Shown in pieces: positions 52,795-62,601 of a DNA stretch of 64,000 bases; the first letter of the stretch is position 1, and each line of letters opens with the position of its first letter. A program made the position numbers and the translations under genes. The notes under the pieces are model-generated. The model did no database searches. It was not told the origin of the DNA and was given only the letters and a program-made list of their open reading frames with translations. Origin of the DNA: Phenylobacterium sp. (GTDB lineage Bacteria > Pseudomonadota > Alphaproteobacteria > Caulobacterales > Caulobacteraceae); contig SSMU01000021.1 of the NCBI GenBank assembly GCA_004799545.1, forward strand, positions 1 through 64,000, written 5' to 3'.

Positions 52795-53880
52795 TCACCC
52801 ACCGGCGGCCAGCCGCGCGTAGGCGGCGAGGAAGCGGGCGGCGACGCCGTCCCAACCATAGTCGGCGGCCACCAGCTCGCGCCCGCGCGCGCCCATCCGA
52901 CGCAGGGTCGCCCGATCGCAGGCGAGCGCGCGGCGCAGGCCGTCAGCCAGGCCGTCTGGCGTCGGCTCCACGCGCCAGCCGCAACCCGCTTGGGCCAGCC
53001 CCGGCCAAGGCACGGCGGTTGTGGTCAGCACGGGGACGCCGTGGGCCAGAGCCTCGGCGACCACCATGCCGAAGCTCTCGGAGTGGCTCGGCAAGACGAG
53101 GAGGTCGGCGGCGTTCAGGGCTGCGGCCTTGGCGCGTCCCTCCAGCGGTCCCACGAAGGACACAACCTCGCCGAGACCCGCCTTCGCCGCCAGATGCGCC
53201 ACCTCCGCCTGATGCCCCGCCTCATCGGGTCCAGCGATCTCCAGACGCCAACCGGCGGGCCGCACCCTGGCCCAGGCCTCGATCAGAGCGGGCAACCCCT
53301 TCACCGGATAGATCCGACCAAGGAACATCGCGGTCCGCACGCCCGCCTCCCCCCGCCTTGGCGCCTCGGCGGGCGGCGCCGGCAGGTCGACACCGTTGGC
53401 GATCATGTCCACCGCGACGCCCAGTCCCATCCGGCGAAGGTTCTCGGCCTCCGCTTCGGATGTCGCGTGATGCAGCCGCGCGGCGCGCAGGTCCCGACGC
53501 TGATAGGCGCGCCAGGCCAAGCTCTTCTTCCAGCGCTTGTGGCGCAACGCCCAGGGTTCGAGCATGCCCCGGGTGCTGACGATCCGCGGCGTCGCGCGCG
53601 CCGCCGCGAGTCGAGCCAGGGCATGGTTGTGCGGAAGCCAGACGCCGTTGTCGTGGATCACATCAGGCGCGCCGAAGTCGTCCAGCGCCTGTTCTGGGCC
53701 CCCAGCGAGCGCCCGCACCGCCCCATCCCGCGTCAACGCGGCCTCGGGGGCCGATTGGTCCGGCGCCCAGAGCCCGACCTCCGCGCCGGCCTTCGCCAGC
53801 GCGCCGGCCAGGCTCGCCACCGACACCGCCGGGCCGCCATAGGCCGCCCGCAGGCTTGTGCCCGCGAGGAAGACCTTCAT
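52795..53880 (-). CDS. Glycosyltransferase, GT4 family
   Basis: The 361-residue GT-B protein has the N-terminal MKVFLAGTSLRAAYGGPAVSVASLAGAL. The C-terminal donor-binding domain has FLGRIYPVKGLPALIEAW, VSFVGPLEG and LVLPSHSESFGMVVAEALAHGVPVL with the EX7E motif. It adds a sugar from an NDP-sugar on the cytoplasmic side. ATG at 53880 is preferred over a GTG nine bases upstream. The gap to the polymerase gene is 24 bases. Confidence 0.92.
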   Translation of the reverse strand: MKVFLAGTSLRAAYGGPAVSVASLAGALAKAGAEVGLWAPDQSAPEAALTRDGAVRALAGGPEQALDDFGAPDVIHDNGVWLPHNHALARLAAARATPRIVSTRGMLEPWALRHKRWKKSLAWRAYQRRDLRAARLHHATSEAEAENLRRMGLGVAVDMIANGVDLPAPPAEAPRRGEAGVRTAMFLGRIYPVKGLPALIEAWARVRPAGWRLEIAGPDEAGHQAEVAHLAAKAGLGEVVSFVGPLEGRAKAAALNAADLLVLPSHSESFGMVVAEALAHGVPVLTTTAVPWPGLAQAGCGWRVEPTPDGLADGLRRALACDRATLRRMGARGRELVAADYGWDGVAARFLAAYARLAAGG

Positions 53881-53904
53881 CGTCCGCACCGAGGCGTCAG
53901 GCGC

Positions 53905-55236
53905 TTAACGGGCCGCCTGCCGAAGCGGGCGCCGCACTCCTGGGAGCCGGCCGGGACGCGTGGTCCGGCTGATGACGTGGACCCACAGCCACCGCCAAGC
54001 GAGAGCTGCGATCAGGGCGGAGGCCGCACCGCCGCTGAGTTCCACCAGCGAGCCGATCGGCTGTAGGAGCGCCACCCCGGGCAGGAAGAACAGCAGCGTC
54101 CTGGAGAGGTCTCCACGCGACTCCGCCAGGGCCGCCTTGATGTCGAAATAGGCGATGAGCCACCCCAGCAGGATGAAGCCGATGACCACGCCCACCGGGC
54201 CGAAGTTGATCTGGAATTCCATGACCTGGCCGACGCCGAAAGATGTGTCCTGGTTGAGTCGCAAGCCAGTCATCTCCGCGATTAGCGCAGGACTGCCCCC
54301 GGAAATCGGCTTGTTCGGCCAGATGACGCGCGGAACGAGCGACAGGATCGCGTCACTGACGGACCGCCCCCCCAGATAGTGGACTTGACCCCCGTCCAGC
54401 CGCTTCTGGGCGATGCCGATGAAGACGTTCTGATTGAGCCTTTGATCGAGGGCATCGAGCTGAGCCGGGTCGGCCTGATTGAACAGCCGGAAATTCGTGA
54501 ACATCCCCATGTTCGCGTCGATGCGCTGTGAGATGGTCGATTGGCTCCAGACCACCGTGCGCATGGCGTCGCGGTTTGAGTAGTAGTTCACGAACAGGGT
54601 CATACCGACGAAGACCGCTATGATGGATCCGACGATCACGCGCCCGTTGCTCTGGGTCGAGACGGCCAGAACCGAGCACGCGATTATGATGGCTGTGGCG
54701 CCGTAGCTCAGGAAGCCACCGAGCAGCAGCATCATCACGGGAAAGACCCCGAGGGCGAGGACCCATGGAACCGCGCGGCGCCAGGCGTTTTGCCGGACAT
54801 TGAAACGAAGCGCCAGCAGGACACCGAGGATCCAGATGTCGCCGCCCTTTTCGATGGCCGCGCCGAGGCTCGGTATGCTCCTGAGAGGTGTCAGCCCGTA
54901 GATGAGCAGCCATCCGCCCAAAAGGCAGAACACTTCGAATCGCGGGCGGTCGACGAAGTCGCGCACCGGCGCTGGCCGAATGACCACGTGAGCGATCGCC
55001 ACGCCGACGACGAAGGAGAGCGCGCCAAGGGCCGCGAATCCGACCCCGATGCTGGTGACGTCGTCGCCGAGCAGCGTGCCCCGCGCCACCAGGTGGGCAT
55101 AGGCGCCGGGGGCGTGGTTCAGCAGCAGCAGCAGCATGTAGGCCACAGTAAGGCCCAGCGAGGCTTGCCTCGTCCTCACCACCCAAAGCAGGGCGTAGAA
55201 GGCGACGGCGCAGGCAACGAGACTCAGGGCTAACAA
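53905..55236 (-). CDS. Wzy-like oligosaccharide repeat-unit polymerase
   Basis: The 443-residue protein is an integral membrane protein with about 12 helices and a large loop in the second half (MGMFTNFRLFNQADPAQ ... GGRSVSDAILSLVPRVIWPNKP). This resembles O-antigen polymerase/EpsG-type proteins. It would polymerise lipid-linked repeats in the periplasm. The start is TTG at 55236 with GAGG upstream. The locus thus has both this and a ligase-like protein at 44252. Confidence 0.82.
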   Translation of the reverse strand: MLALSLVACAVAFYALLWVVRTRQASLGLTVAYMLLLLLNHAPGAYAHLVARGTLLGDDVTSIGVGFAALGALSFVVGVAIAHVVIRPAPVRDFVDRPRFEVFCLLGGWLLIYGLTPLRSIPSLGAAIEKGGDIWILGVLLALRFNVRQNAWRRAVPWVLALGVFPVMMLLLGGFLSYGATAIIIACSVLAVSTQSNGRVIVGSIIAVFVGMTLFVNYYSNRDAMRTVVWSQSTISQRIDANMGMFTNFRLFNQADPAQLDALDQRLNQNVFIGIAQKRLDGGQVHYLGGRSVSDAILSLVPRVIWPNKPISGGSPALIAEMTGLRLNQDTSFGVGQVMEFQINFGPVGVVIGFILLGWLIAYFDIKAALAESRGDLSRTLLFFLPGVALLQPIGSLVELSGGAASALIAALAWRWLWVHVISRTTRPGRLPGVRRPLRQAAR

Positions 55237-55260
55237 TTCAGGATCCTCTGCGGGCTGCGC

Positions 55261-56349
55261 TCATGCGTCCGCGCAACCGATGGCGTCGAGCGCGGCGGAT
55301 AGCCGGTGGACGTAGGCGTAGCGGCCCGTCTCGCAGCGTTCATGGCCGCGGCGGGCGATCTCCATCCGAGCCGGCTCGGCGCGGGAATAGAACGCGATCT
55401 TGTCCGTCAGCTCCTCCTCGCTTCCGAAGAACTCGGCTTCCACCGACTCCTTGAAGAACTCCAGATGCTCTTCGGTGCGGTCCGCCAACAGCATGCTCCC
55501 GCAGGCGGGAATTTCGAAGGTCCGCGTGGTGTGCTGGTCGGGACAAACCTTTCGCAGGAATCCTAGGCCGATCTTTGAACCGGACAGGGCATGAGCATAC
55601 TCATCTTGATATACCTCGCCACCCTGCCAGGCGGCCGCGATCGCAGTGTCCTGATGGAAGGCAAAGCGATCGCCGCCGGCGAGCTGGTTCAAGATTAGTT
55701 GCCGGCGCAGCGTCCAGCGGCCGTCCTGCAGGAATTCCCAATATCCGCCCCAGATCTTGAGGTCTGCGCCCGCCGAGGCGACGGCGTGAAGCAAGTGCTC
55801 GCGGCGCGGCTCCCAACCTCCGAGAAACCCTACCGCGCAGTCCCAGCGCGGATCGGCGGACGGCAGCGGCCTGTGGACCTCGTCGCAATAGCCAAGCGGC
55901 ATATAGACTATCGGCCGGCCGATGGCCGCGTACTCCGCCTTCTCGTAGCTCTTGCAATAGACGAGGACGTCGAAGGCCTGGAGCGCGGCATCCATCAGGG
56001 GCGTGCGCTTCCATGCGAGGGTGAAATACGGATCGGGCGTAAAGTGGACGAGACGCGGCCCCAGGCTGCGAATGTCCTCTAGCGTGTCGCGCCGAAGGAA
56101 TTCCTGCTTCTCCGCCCATACCAGGTCGGGTTGGAACTCGCGCGCAGACATCAAGGCTGAACGATTGATCTCGTCCACGACCGAACCTCGGCGAAGCCGC
56201 CGCTGCGCCTGCCGTTGGGCCCACGACGCACGCTTCCACGGCTCCATCGTGTTGACGCCCACCACCTCGTGGCCAAGGCGCTCCAGCGCCCGCATGCGCA
56301 TACGCGATGTCTGGCCGACGCCGATCTCGCCGAGGAAAAGGATCTTCAT
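55261..56349 (-). CDS. CgeB-like glycosyltransferase family 1 protein
   Basis: The 362-residue protein opens MKILFLGEIGVGQTSRMRMRALERLGHEV. It ends with the Glyco_trans_1_2 region (GLGFLRKVCPDQHTTRTFEIPACGSMLLADRTEEHLEFF), typical of CgeB/spore-coat-type glycosyltransferases. The donor and acceptor are unknown. It starts two bases after the stop of the neighbouring GT4 gene. Confidence 0.88.
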   Translation of the reverse strand: MKILFLGEIGVGQTSRMRMRALERLGHEVVGVNTMEPWKRASWAQRQAQRRLRRGSVVDEINRSALMSAREFQPDLVWAEKQEFLRRDTLEDIRSLGPRLVHFTPDPYFTLAWKRTPLMDAALQAFDVLVYCKSYEKAEYAAIGRPIVYMPLGYCDEVHRPLPSADPRWDCAVGFLGGWEPRREHLLHAVASAGADLKIWGGYWEFLQDGRWTLRRQLILNQLAGGDRFAFHQDTAIAAAWQGGEVYQDEYAHALSGSKIGLGFLRKVCPDQHTTRTFEIPACGSMLLADRTEEHLEFFKESVEAEFFGSEEELTDKIAFYSRAEPARMEIARRGHERCETGRYAYVHRLSAALDAIGCADA

Positions 56350-56351
56350 CG

Positions 56352-57437
56352 TCAGGCGCGCCTGCAGGCCTGGGCTGCGAGCCGGCTGAAAGCTTCGAGC
56401 GAAGCCGTCTGGGAGCAGTTCGCGCCCAGCCAGGCCTGGCCATTTTCCAACATGCGCTTTCGCGCCGGGGGCGGCAGCTCAAGAGCGAGCTTCAGGGCCG
56501 CCGCCAACGCCGCCGGCGTCTGGACATCGTAGACGAGACCGCCCGTCGCGCCGAGAACGATCTCGGCGGCGCCGCCGCTGCCGGCGTAGACCACGGGCAC
56601 GGCGCCGGCCGCCCACGCCTCCAGGATCACCCGGCCCAGGGTTTCGCGCTCGGACGGAAACGCCAGGACGTCGGTCGATCTGAGGAGGTTCGGCATGTCC
56701 GACACAAAGCCAAGCCAGTCGACCGCCATTGCGTCCTTCCCGGCCGAGCGTCGCTTGAGACGGTCGACGAACTCAGGATCGCCATCACCGGCGATCAGGC
56801 ATTCGACCTCCACCCCCTCGTCCCGAAGCAGGCCGACCGCCTCAAGCAAGAGGTCCTGCCGCTTCATCGGCTCTACGCGGCCGGCGCACACGATCCTGCG
56901 CGCCCTGCGCCGCGGCGCGCGCCCGGTCGGAGGGTTTTGGCTGTATCCATCGTAAATCAAACTGACATCGATGCCCGACAGCTGCGGGTGGCGGCCGATC
57001 TCGGCCTCAACGGCATGGCTGATCGCGACAAGGCCGCGGAGCCGCGCCGCCTTCGGCCGGCGCGCGGCGAGATAGGCCACCTCCTCGAACAACCGGATAT
57101 GCGCCGTGATCGGCAGGCCGAGCAGGACGGTGGCCGGCAAGGCCGTCATGTACGCGCCGCCGTGATTCAGGTGCACGACGTCGGGCCTGAATTCCAGGCA
57201 CGCGCGAAGCACGCCCACTGCGGCCTGCGCCCGCCGCCATCGCCCCATCTTGTGGAGGCCGGCGATGAAATACGGCAGGACCCGAACGCCAAGCGCCTCC
57301 AGCTCGCGCACGAGCGGCGTGTCCGGCGGGCAGCATACGGCGAACTCGCAGGACGACGGGTCACGGACCAGGTCGATCAGCGCGCGTTCGGAGCCCCAGA
57401 GATTGCCTGAGCCCTCGATGACCAGGACGCGGGTCAT
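56352..57437 (-). CDS. Glycosyltransferase, GT4 family
   Basis: The 361-residue GT-B enzyme starts RVLVIEGSGNLWGSERALIDLV. Its donor site reads IVCAGRVEPMKRQDLLLEAV, VDWLGFVSDM and LAFPSERETLGRVILEAWAAGAVPVVY (EX7E). The closest general match is GT4 enzymes of polysaccharide loci. The downstream CgeB-like gene follows after two bases, and the fused double glycosyltransferase lies 22 bases upstream. Confidence 0.92.
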   Translation of the reverse strand: MTRVLVIEGSGNLWGSERALIDLVRDPSSCEFAVCCPPDTPLVRELEALGVRVLPYFIAGLHKMGRWRRAQAAVGVLRACLEFRPDVVHLNHGGAYMTALPATVLLGLPITAHIRLFEEVAYLAARRPKAARLRGLVAISHAVEAEIGRHPQLSGIDVSLIYDGYSQNPPTGRAPRRRARRIVCAGRVEPMKRQDLLLEAVGLLRDEGVEVECLIAGDGDPEFVDRLKRRSAGKDAMAVDWLGFVSDMPNLLRSTDVLAFPSERETLGRVILEAWAAGAVPVVYAGSGGAAEIVLGATGGLVYDVQTPAALAAALKLALELPPPARKRMLENGQAWLGANCSQTASLEAFSRLAAQACRRA

Positions 57438-57459
57438 CAGCCCTCAGCTCTGACCCACA

Positions 57460-59844
57460 TCAGGCCAGCAGACCTTCCCGATACAAGCGCATGAGCGCCG
57501 CCGCCGAATGGTCGACCGAGAACGGCGATTCAGACACCTTCCGATTGTTGCGTCTGACGTCGCGCGGCCGCCCCATCAGGTCGAGGATGTGATCGGCCCA
57601 TAGCGACACGCCCGCGCCGATGTCGAGGAAGCGCACGAGGTCGGTGGCGACCACACACTCGCGGGGCACGGCCGTCGAGGTCAGGACCGGAAGGCCGGCG
57701 GCCTGCGCCTCCACGGCAACCATGCCGAGGCCCTCCCCCTGTGACGGGAACAGCAGCACATCGCTCGCCAGCATCAGACGCTCGACATCGCGTCGAGGAC
57801 CAAGGAAGCGAATGCGATCCGCGAGCCCGGCCTCGGCGATCCTCTGCTTGAGCACCGGCACACCGGAGCTCTCGGCGCCGGCCAAAAGCATGTGCACATC
57901 CGGATTGCGGCGAGCGCACTCCATCGCGATCGACACGGCAAAACCTGAATTCTTGTGGTTCCGGGGATGGCCCAAGTCAGGGGATTCATCCATTCGACCC
58001 GCGAACAGAATGATCTTCGAACTCCGCGGCCAGTCGAATTCGGCGCAGACCGACGGCTTCTGCGCCGCGGGCTCGCCGAGGAAGCGGTCAGCCTCGAATC
58101 CGCAGTGCAGGGCTGCCGCCGGGACATGCCGGAAAGCCGGCTCATCGAATCCGTATTCGGTGATGAGCTGGCGCGAGGTGCCGGCGATGTGGGTGGCGAA
58201 TCGCCCCACCAAGCGCTTGCCGATCTGCGCGGCCAGTGTGCGGGTCCAATCGAGATGCTGCAGTTCGATCGTCGGATTGTGGACATGGGTGACGCGCACC
58301 GGTGGAAGCAGACCTGCGCCCATCAGGAAGTGCCAGCCGCTTGTGTAGCCCTGATGGTCGTGGATCGCCGCGTAGTCCCCGTGCTTGAGGATGTCGCGCA
58401 ATCCCGACGTGAAGCTCAGCAGATGCGAACGGCTGTAGCGGAGATAGAAGATCCGGCTGCCGAGGGCGCGGGCTTCGTCGTCGAACACCCCGGGATTGCC
58501 GCTCGTGGCGATGAAATCGATCTGCGGCGCGCCTTCACCATGCTGCCGCCAGGCGCGCAAGAGCTCCATCATCCAGGTTTCAACGCCCCCGATGCTGAGC
58601 GTATCGACGATGTGCAGAACTTTCATAGGGGACGCGGACTCGGGCCTCTTGACCCCGGCTACCAACCTTGGGGTGTAGAGCTCTAGTAGGTTTCGAGCGG
58701 ATTTCCCAATGTGAAAATTCGAGGCCGCCACACTCGCGTTCGCCCTGTCGTCGTCACGGGGCCAGGCGGCCATTTTGACCAGCCTATCGGCCCAAACCAC
58801 GGCCCCATCGCTCACAGCTAGAAATTGCACGAGATTCGGATCGACGACGCACTCCTGAGGCACCCCCGTAGACGCGAGAACCGGCAGACCGGCGGCCTGG
58901 GCCTCGACGGCCACCATGCCGAGGCCCTCACGCCGTGACGGAAAGAGCAGCACGTCGCTCGCCGCCATGAGTTGCTCGATGTCGCGCCGCACGCCGGCGA
59001 ACTTGATCCGATCGGTCAGGCCGGAGGCGCTCACCAGTTGTTCAAGCCTCGATATCGCCGGGCCACGCTCACCGGCGAACAGCACGTGGACGTCCGGATC
59101 GGCCTCGACCGCCCGGATCGCCACCGACACGGCGAACGCCGAGTTCTTGCAGTTCCGCGGATCGCTTGGCTCCGGCCAAGGGTCGAGCCGCCCCGCCACC
59201 AACGCGATCTTGGCAGCATCTGGCCAGTCGAATTCCCGGCGCACCTCGGCGCGAGTCCTCGGGAGCGGGGCCAGGAAGCGTCGCGTATCAAAGCCGCAGT
59301 AAAGCGTGATCTTGCGCAGATGGGCGAAACGCGGCTGATCGAAGCCGTATTCATCCAGCACCTGATCGGAGGTCCCCACGACATGGGTCGCCAGGTGCGA
59401 CACCAGAAAGGCGCCCGAGGCGGTCACCAAACGACGCTGGCTGTTGCCCTCCCCACGGCGGCCGATCGCGCTGTGAACGTGGGTTATGCGTACCGGCGGC
59501 AACACGCCGGCGCCGAGCAGGAAATGCCAGCCGCTGATGAAGCCTTGATGGTCGTGCACCGCGTCGTAGCCCTCGCGGGCCAGGATCCGACGGTAGTCCG
59601 CCGTGAACTCCGCCAGGTTGCGACGGCTGAAGCGAAGATAGAAGATCCGTGCGCCCAGCGCGCGGGCCTCGTCGTCGAAGATGCCGGTGTTGCCGCTCGT
59701 GGCGAGGAAGTCCATCTGCGGCGCGCCCTCTCCCTGCGCGTGCAGGAAGCGAAGGACTTCCATCAACCACGTCTCGGCGCCACCCATTCCGAGCGTGTCG
59801 ACGACGTGCAGGACTTTCGGCCGCCGCAAGGGCGCCAGTGACAT
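57460..59844 (-). CDS. Tandem-fused double GT4 glycosyltransferase
   Basis: One 794-residue frame holds two complete GT4 enzymes. The first spans about 1-395 (PKVLHVVDTLGMGGAETWLM to SARNLLELYTP). The second starts at Met407 (MKVLHIVDTLSIGGVETWMM) and ends at 794. The halves align along their whole length, sharing segments such as IFYLR, SGWHFL and GEGAPQ, plus the donor motif LLFPS.EGLGMVAVEAQAAGLPVL. No stop or frameshift separates them. A GAGG 18 bases before Met407 could allow a weak internal start. A processive or two-linkage enzyme is possible. ATG at 59844 was preferred over a longer frame without domain content. Confidence 0.88.
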   Translation of the reverse strand: MSLAPLRRPKVLHVVDTLGMGGAETWLMEVLRFLHAQGEGAPQMDFLATSGNTGIFDDEARALGARIFYLRFSRRNLAEFTADYRRILAREGYDAVHDHQGFISGWHFLLGAGVLPPVRITHVHSAIGRRGEGNSQRRLVTASGAFLVSHLATHVVGTSDQVLDEYGFDQPRFAHLRKITLYCGFDTRRFLAPLPRTRAEVRREFDWPDAAKIALVAGRLDPWPEPSDPRNCKNSAFAVSVAIRAVEADPDVHVLFAGERGPAISRLEQLVSASGLTDRIKFAGVRRDIEQLMAASDVLLFPSRREGLGMVAVEAQAAGLPVLASTGVPQECVVDPNLVQFLAVSDGAVVWADRLVKMAAWPRDDDRANASVAASNFHIGKSARNLLELYTPRLVAGVKRPESASPMKVLHIVDTLSIGGVETWMMELLRAWRQHGEGAPQIDFIATSGNPGVFDDEARALGSRIFYLRYSRSHLLSFTSGLRDILKHGDYAAIHDHQGYTSGWHFLMGAGLLPPVRVTHVHNPTIELQHLDWTRTLAAQIGKRLVGRFATHIAGTSRQLITEYGFDEPAFRHVPAAALHCGFEADRFLGEPAAQKPSVCAEFDWPRSSKIILFAGRMDESPDLGHPRNHKNSGFAVSIAMECARRNPDVHMLLAGAESSGVPVLKQRIAEAGLADRIRFLGPRRDVERLMLASDVLLFPSQGEGLGMVAVEAQAAGLPVLTSTAVPRECVVATDLVRFLDIGAGVSLWADHILDLMGRPRDVRRNNRKVSESPFSVDHSAAALMRLYREGLLA

Positions 59845-59854
59845 GCGCCGCTCC

Positions 59855-60538
59855 CTATTTCCGCCGCTCGAGCGCAATGAGCTCGTAAGGCCGCGACGGA
59901 TCATCGACCAACTCGCGATGCACCGGGGCGAAATACCGTCCCAACACTTCGGGCCAGCCACTGAAGTAGAACGGGCTCTCGGGACCACTGGCGATCGCAG
60001 AGACGTAAATGATCAACCCCTCCGGAGCCAGCTTTTGCTCCAAACGTTGGCAGACGCTCACCGCGTCGGCCTCCCGGATATAGTAGAGCACTTCCGCGCA
60101 AGTAATGATGTCGGCTTTTAGGTCCTCGTCGAACGCCTGGATATCGGTTCGCAGAAACCTCAGGTTCCCGCACCGCCGATTGTGCTCGCGTGCTGAGCGT
60201 ATCGCCTCGTTCGAAATGTCGATCGAGACGACATCGTCGAAATGCTTCGCGAGCAGCCCCGAGAAGACGCCCAAGCTACACCCGACCTCAAGGGCGACGC
60301 CGGAGCCGCGACGAAGGGTGAGGATCCGCTCGATCGTGAGCTCGTACTTTTCCCGTTCGTACGCACTGGTGTGATAGGCCCAGGGATCGAAGCTCTCGAG
60401 ATACAGGCGCTCGAACTCGTAGCGCCGGTTCCCAGTCTTCAAGAGATAGTTGATCTTGTTCATAAGACCGAACAGCACGATCCGCGGGGGGACCCGCAGG
60501 GTGATCGCCTTAGCGATCAATTTGAACGCGGTGGTCAT
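59855..60538 (-). CDS. Class I SAM-dependent methyltransferase
   Basis: The 227-residue protein has motif I LEVGCSLGVFSG (83-94), VSIDISNEAIRSAREH and DIITCAEVLYYI. The layout resembles NodS-type methyltransferases. In a glycan operon it probably methylates a sugar or amino sugar. Its start overlaps the 3' end of the deacetylase gene by 29 bases and the next gene starts ten bases after its stop. Confidence 0.88.
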   Translation of the reverse strand: MTTAFKLIAKAITLRVPPRIVLFGLMNKINYLLKTGNRRYEFERLYLESFDPWAYHTSAYEREKYELTIERILTLRRGSGVALEVGCSLGVFSGLLAKHFDDVVSIDISNEAIRSAREHNRRCGNLRFLRTDIQAFDEDLKADIITCAEVLYYIREADAVSVCQRLEQKLAPEGLIIYVSAIASGPESPFYFSGWPEVLGRYFAPVHRELVDDPSRPYELIALERRK

Positions 60539-61382
60539 CGGCGAAGCATTCCAGGAAAAAATGCGGCCTGCCGTCGGCAGGCGTTTGCTGCAGCGCGAGG
60601 CCCTCTGTCGGAAACCGATCGAAGAACCTCTCGGGCGTCGCGATCGGCACGCGTTTGCGGCCCGCGGCCGTGAAGGCGAGCGCGTAGCCGAACAAGGCCG
60701 AAAGACGCTTCCTCCCCGTCCGCGGGAAGTAGGGTTGGAGGAAATAGTCCCGCTGGCTCCGATGGCAGGAGAGGCTCGCGACGCGACGCGCCTGGAACGC
60801 CCTCGCGTCGATGCGAACGCAGCTGTCCTGATCGAAGTGCCAGGAGAAAAATGCGCCGCGAACCCGCGCGCAAAACGAGAACAGCGCGCCCTGAAAGGCG
60901 CTTTGCGCCACCGCCTCGGCGACGCAGCGATAGGTCAGGCTGTGGGCCGCATGGCCGTAACCGCCCAGCGGTCCATGTGTGAGGATGACGACCGGTCGTC
61001 GGCAGCGAATGAGTCGGGTCAATTCGCCAATGATGGTGGTGGTGTTCCAGGCTTCCGGACCGGCCGCGGCGGGATCCGCGACATCCGCTTGGCCGAGGAA
61101 GACCGGTTCGCCGGCCCCCAGGGCCGCTGCGGATTGAGCCAGTTCGGCGCGACGGATGTCGGCGACGCCCTGCCCCGGCACCTGTTCGACCGCGCCCGCC
61201 CCACCGCTCTCGCCCGCGGTGACGCTGAGGATGTCTACCGGCAGGCCAATCTCAGCGCAGAGACATATTGTGCCGGAGACGAACACCTCGTCGTCGGGAT
61301 GGGCGATCACGACGAGGACACCGCCGTCGGTCGCTGCCGTCACGCCGCCGGGCAACCGACGGATTGAGGTGGCGTCAGCCAT
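60510..61382 (-). CDS. PIG-L family deacetylase
   Basis: The 290-residue protein has the zinc motif VVIAHPDDEVF (His28, Asp31) and HGPLGGYGHAAH with the third His. These enzymes remove acetyl groups from N-acetyl sugars. Pairing with the adjacent methyltransferase suggests deacetylation then methylation of an amino sugar, as in Nod-factor synthesis. That is inferred from order only. It overlaps the upstream glycosyltransferase gene by eight bases. Confidence 0.87.
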   Translation of the reverse strand: MADATSIRRLPGGVTAATDGGVLVVIAHPDDEVFVSGTICLCAEIGLPVDILSVTAGESGGAGAVEQVPGQGVADIRRAELAQSAAALGAGEPVFLGQADVADPAAAGPEAWNTTTIIGELTRLIRCRRPVVILTHGPLGGYGHAAHSLTYRCVAEAVAQSAFQGALFSFCARVRGAFFSWHFDQDSCVRIDARAFQARRVASLSCHRSQRDYFLQPYFPRTGRKRLSALFGYALAFTAAGRKRVPIATPERFFDRFPTEGLALQQTPADGRPHFFLECFADDHRVQIDR

Positions 61383-62601
61383 GCAAGCCGATCAGGCCCG
61401 CCAGCGCCGTGTCCAGGTCCATGGGCGAGTCCGCCAGCGCGGCAAGGGCGGCAGACCGGTCCGGGCGGGGCGTCCGCAACATGTCGAACGCCGCGTCCGC
61501 CCAGATTTCGGGGCTGTCCGCCAGCGGCAGGCGGCGGCACGTCGCGGTCGGCAGTAGTGGATCGTCGGGAATTCCGTACGACAACAGCAGCCTCAGGCCC
61601 GCCAATTGCGCCTCGACGACAGCCAGCCCGAAGCCTTCCTGGGGATGCTCCGGCCTGGGCAGGATGAACCAGTCGCAGGCCGACATCACGGCCGGCACGT
61701 CCCCCCGCCATCCAAGAAAGTGGGTCGCCGCCTGCAGCCCGAGCTCAGACACCCGCGCCTTCAGGGCCGGCTCCATCGAACCCGCACCGACGAACAGCCC
61801 GACGACGCTTGGATCGCGCCGATGCATCGCCGCGAGCACATCCACTGCCGCGAGGGGGTTCTTCTCGGGAACCAGGCGGCCTGCAAACAGCAGGATCTTC
61901 GCCTCGGGCGTCAGCGCGAGCTCGCGACGCAGGCGCGCGCGGCCGGTGTCGACGCCTTCGAACGGCGCCGGGTCCACGCCATAGTAATGCACGAGGTCGC
62001 GCCCAGCGCGGCGAGGCCTGCCGGCCAGCAGGGTGTCGAGCGTATGGTTCGAGATGCCGACGATCTTGTCGGCCGTGCGCAGGCAAATCTGGCGCAAGGG
62101 CCCGCGATAGAGGGTCTGCTTGATGCGGCTCGGTGTCGGCACGTCCTCGTCGGCATTGTGGGCGTGCACGATCCGGCGCCCGATCGGCAAGCCCGTCAGC
62201 GCGAGCAGATAGATTCCGCTGACAAGGTCGTGGTGACAATGCACAACGTCGTAGCGTCCCGCTCTTGCGGCATTGCGCAGTGCGGCGACGAACGGAATCT
62301 TCCAGCCGATGGGCGCCGGCGAGTAGATGATCTGCGCGCCCAAGGCGCGAACCTCGTCATCCAACGCGCCCGCGCGGCCCAGCGCGCAATAGAACGTCCA
62401 GTCCAGCCGGACGCCCCGGCGGTGGGCGTGACGAAGCATGCGCACGAGCCAATTCTCGACGGCCCCGCGGTCGAGGTTCTCCACGATGTGCAGCACGCGC
62501 GCCGGCTGCGCCTCGGATGGCGGGGCCGAGCACCCTGCGGGCGTTCGCGGCGCGGGCGCGCCGATGTCCGCGCCTTTGGCGAGCTTCAGGTCAGGACCCA
62601 T
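61375..62601 (-). CDS. Glycosyltransferase, GT4 family
   Basis: The 408-residue GT-B protein has a variable Pro-rich head (about 1-33), then VLHIVENLDRGAVENWLVRML. Donor-site motifs are LLFAGRLVPEKNPLAAVDVL, THFLGWRGDV and ILPRPEHPQEGFGLAVVEAQLAGLRLLL. It resembles each half of the fused enzyme at 57460 in its opening motif. ATG at 62601 overlaps the end of the neighbouring GT2 gene by 11 bases. The longer frame to 62787 is antisense-like noise. Confidence 0.9.
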   Translation of the reverse strand: MGPDLKLAKGADIGAPAPRTPAGCSAPPSEAQPARVLHIVENLDRGAVENWLVRMLRHAHRRGVRLDWTFYCALGRAGALDDEVRALGAQIIYSPAPIGWKIPFVAALRNAARAGRYDVVHCHHDLVSGIYLLALTGLPIGRRIVHAHNADEDVPTPSRIKQTLYRGPLRQICLRTADKIVGISNHTLDTLLAGRPRRAGRDLVHYYGVDPAPFEGVDTGRARLRRELALTPEAKILLFAGRLVPEKNPLAAVDVLAAMHRRDPSVVGLFVGAGSMEPALKARVSELGLQAATHFLGWRGDVPAVMSACDWFILPRPEHPQEGFGLAVVEAQLAGLRLLLSYGIPDDPLLPTATCRRLPLADSPEIWADAAFDMLRTPRPDRSAALAALADSPMDLDTALAGLIGLHG

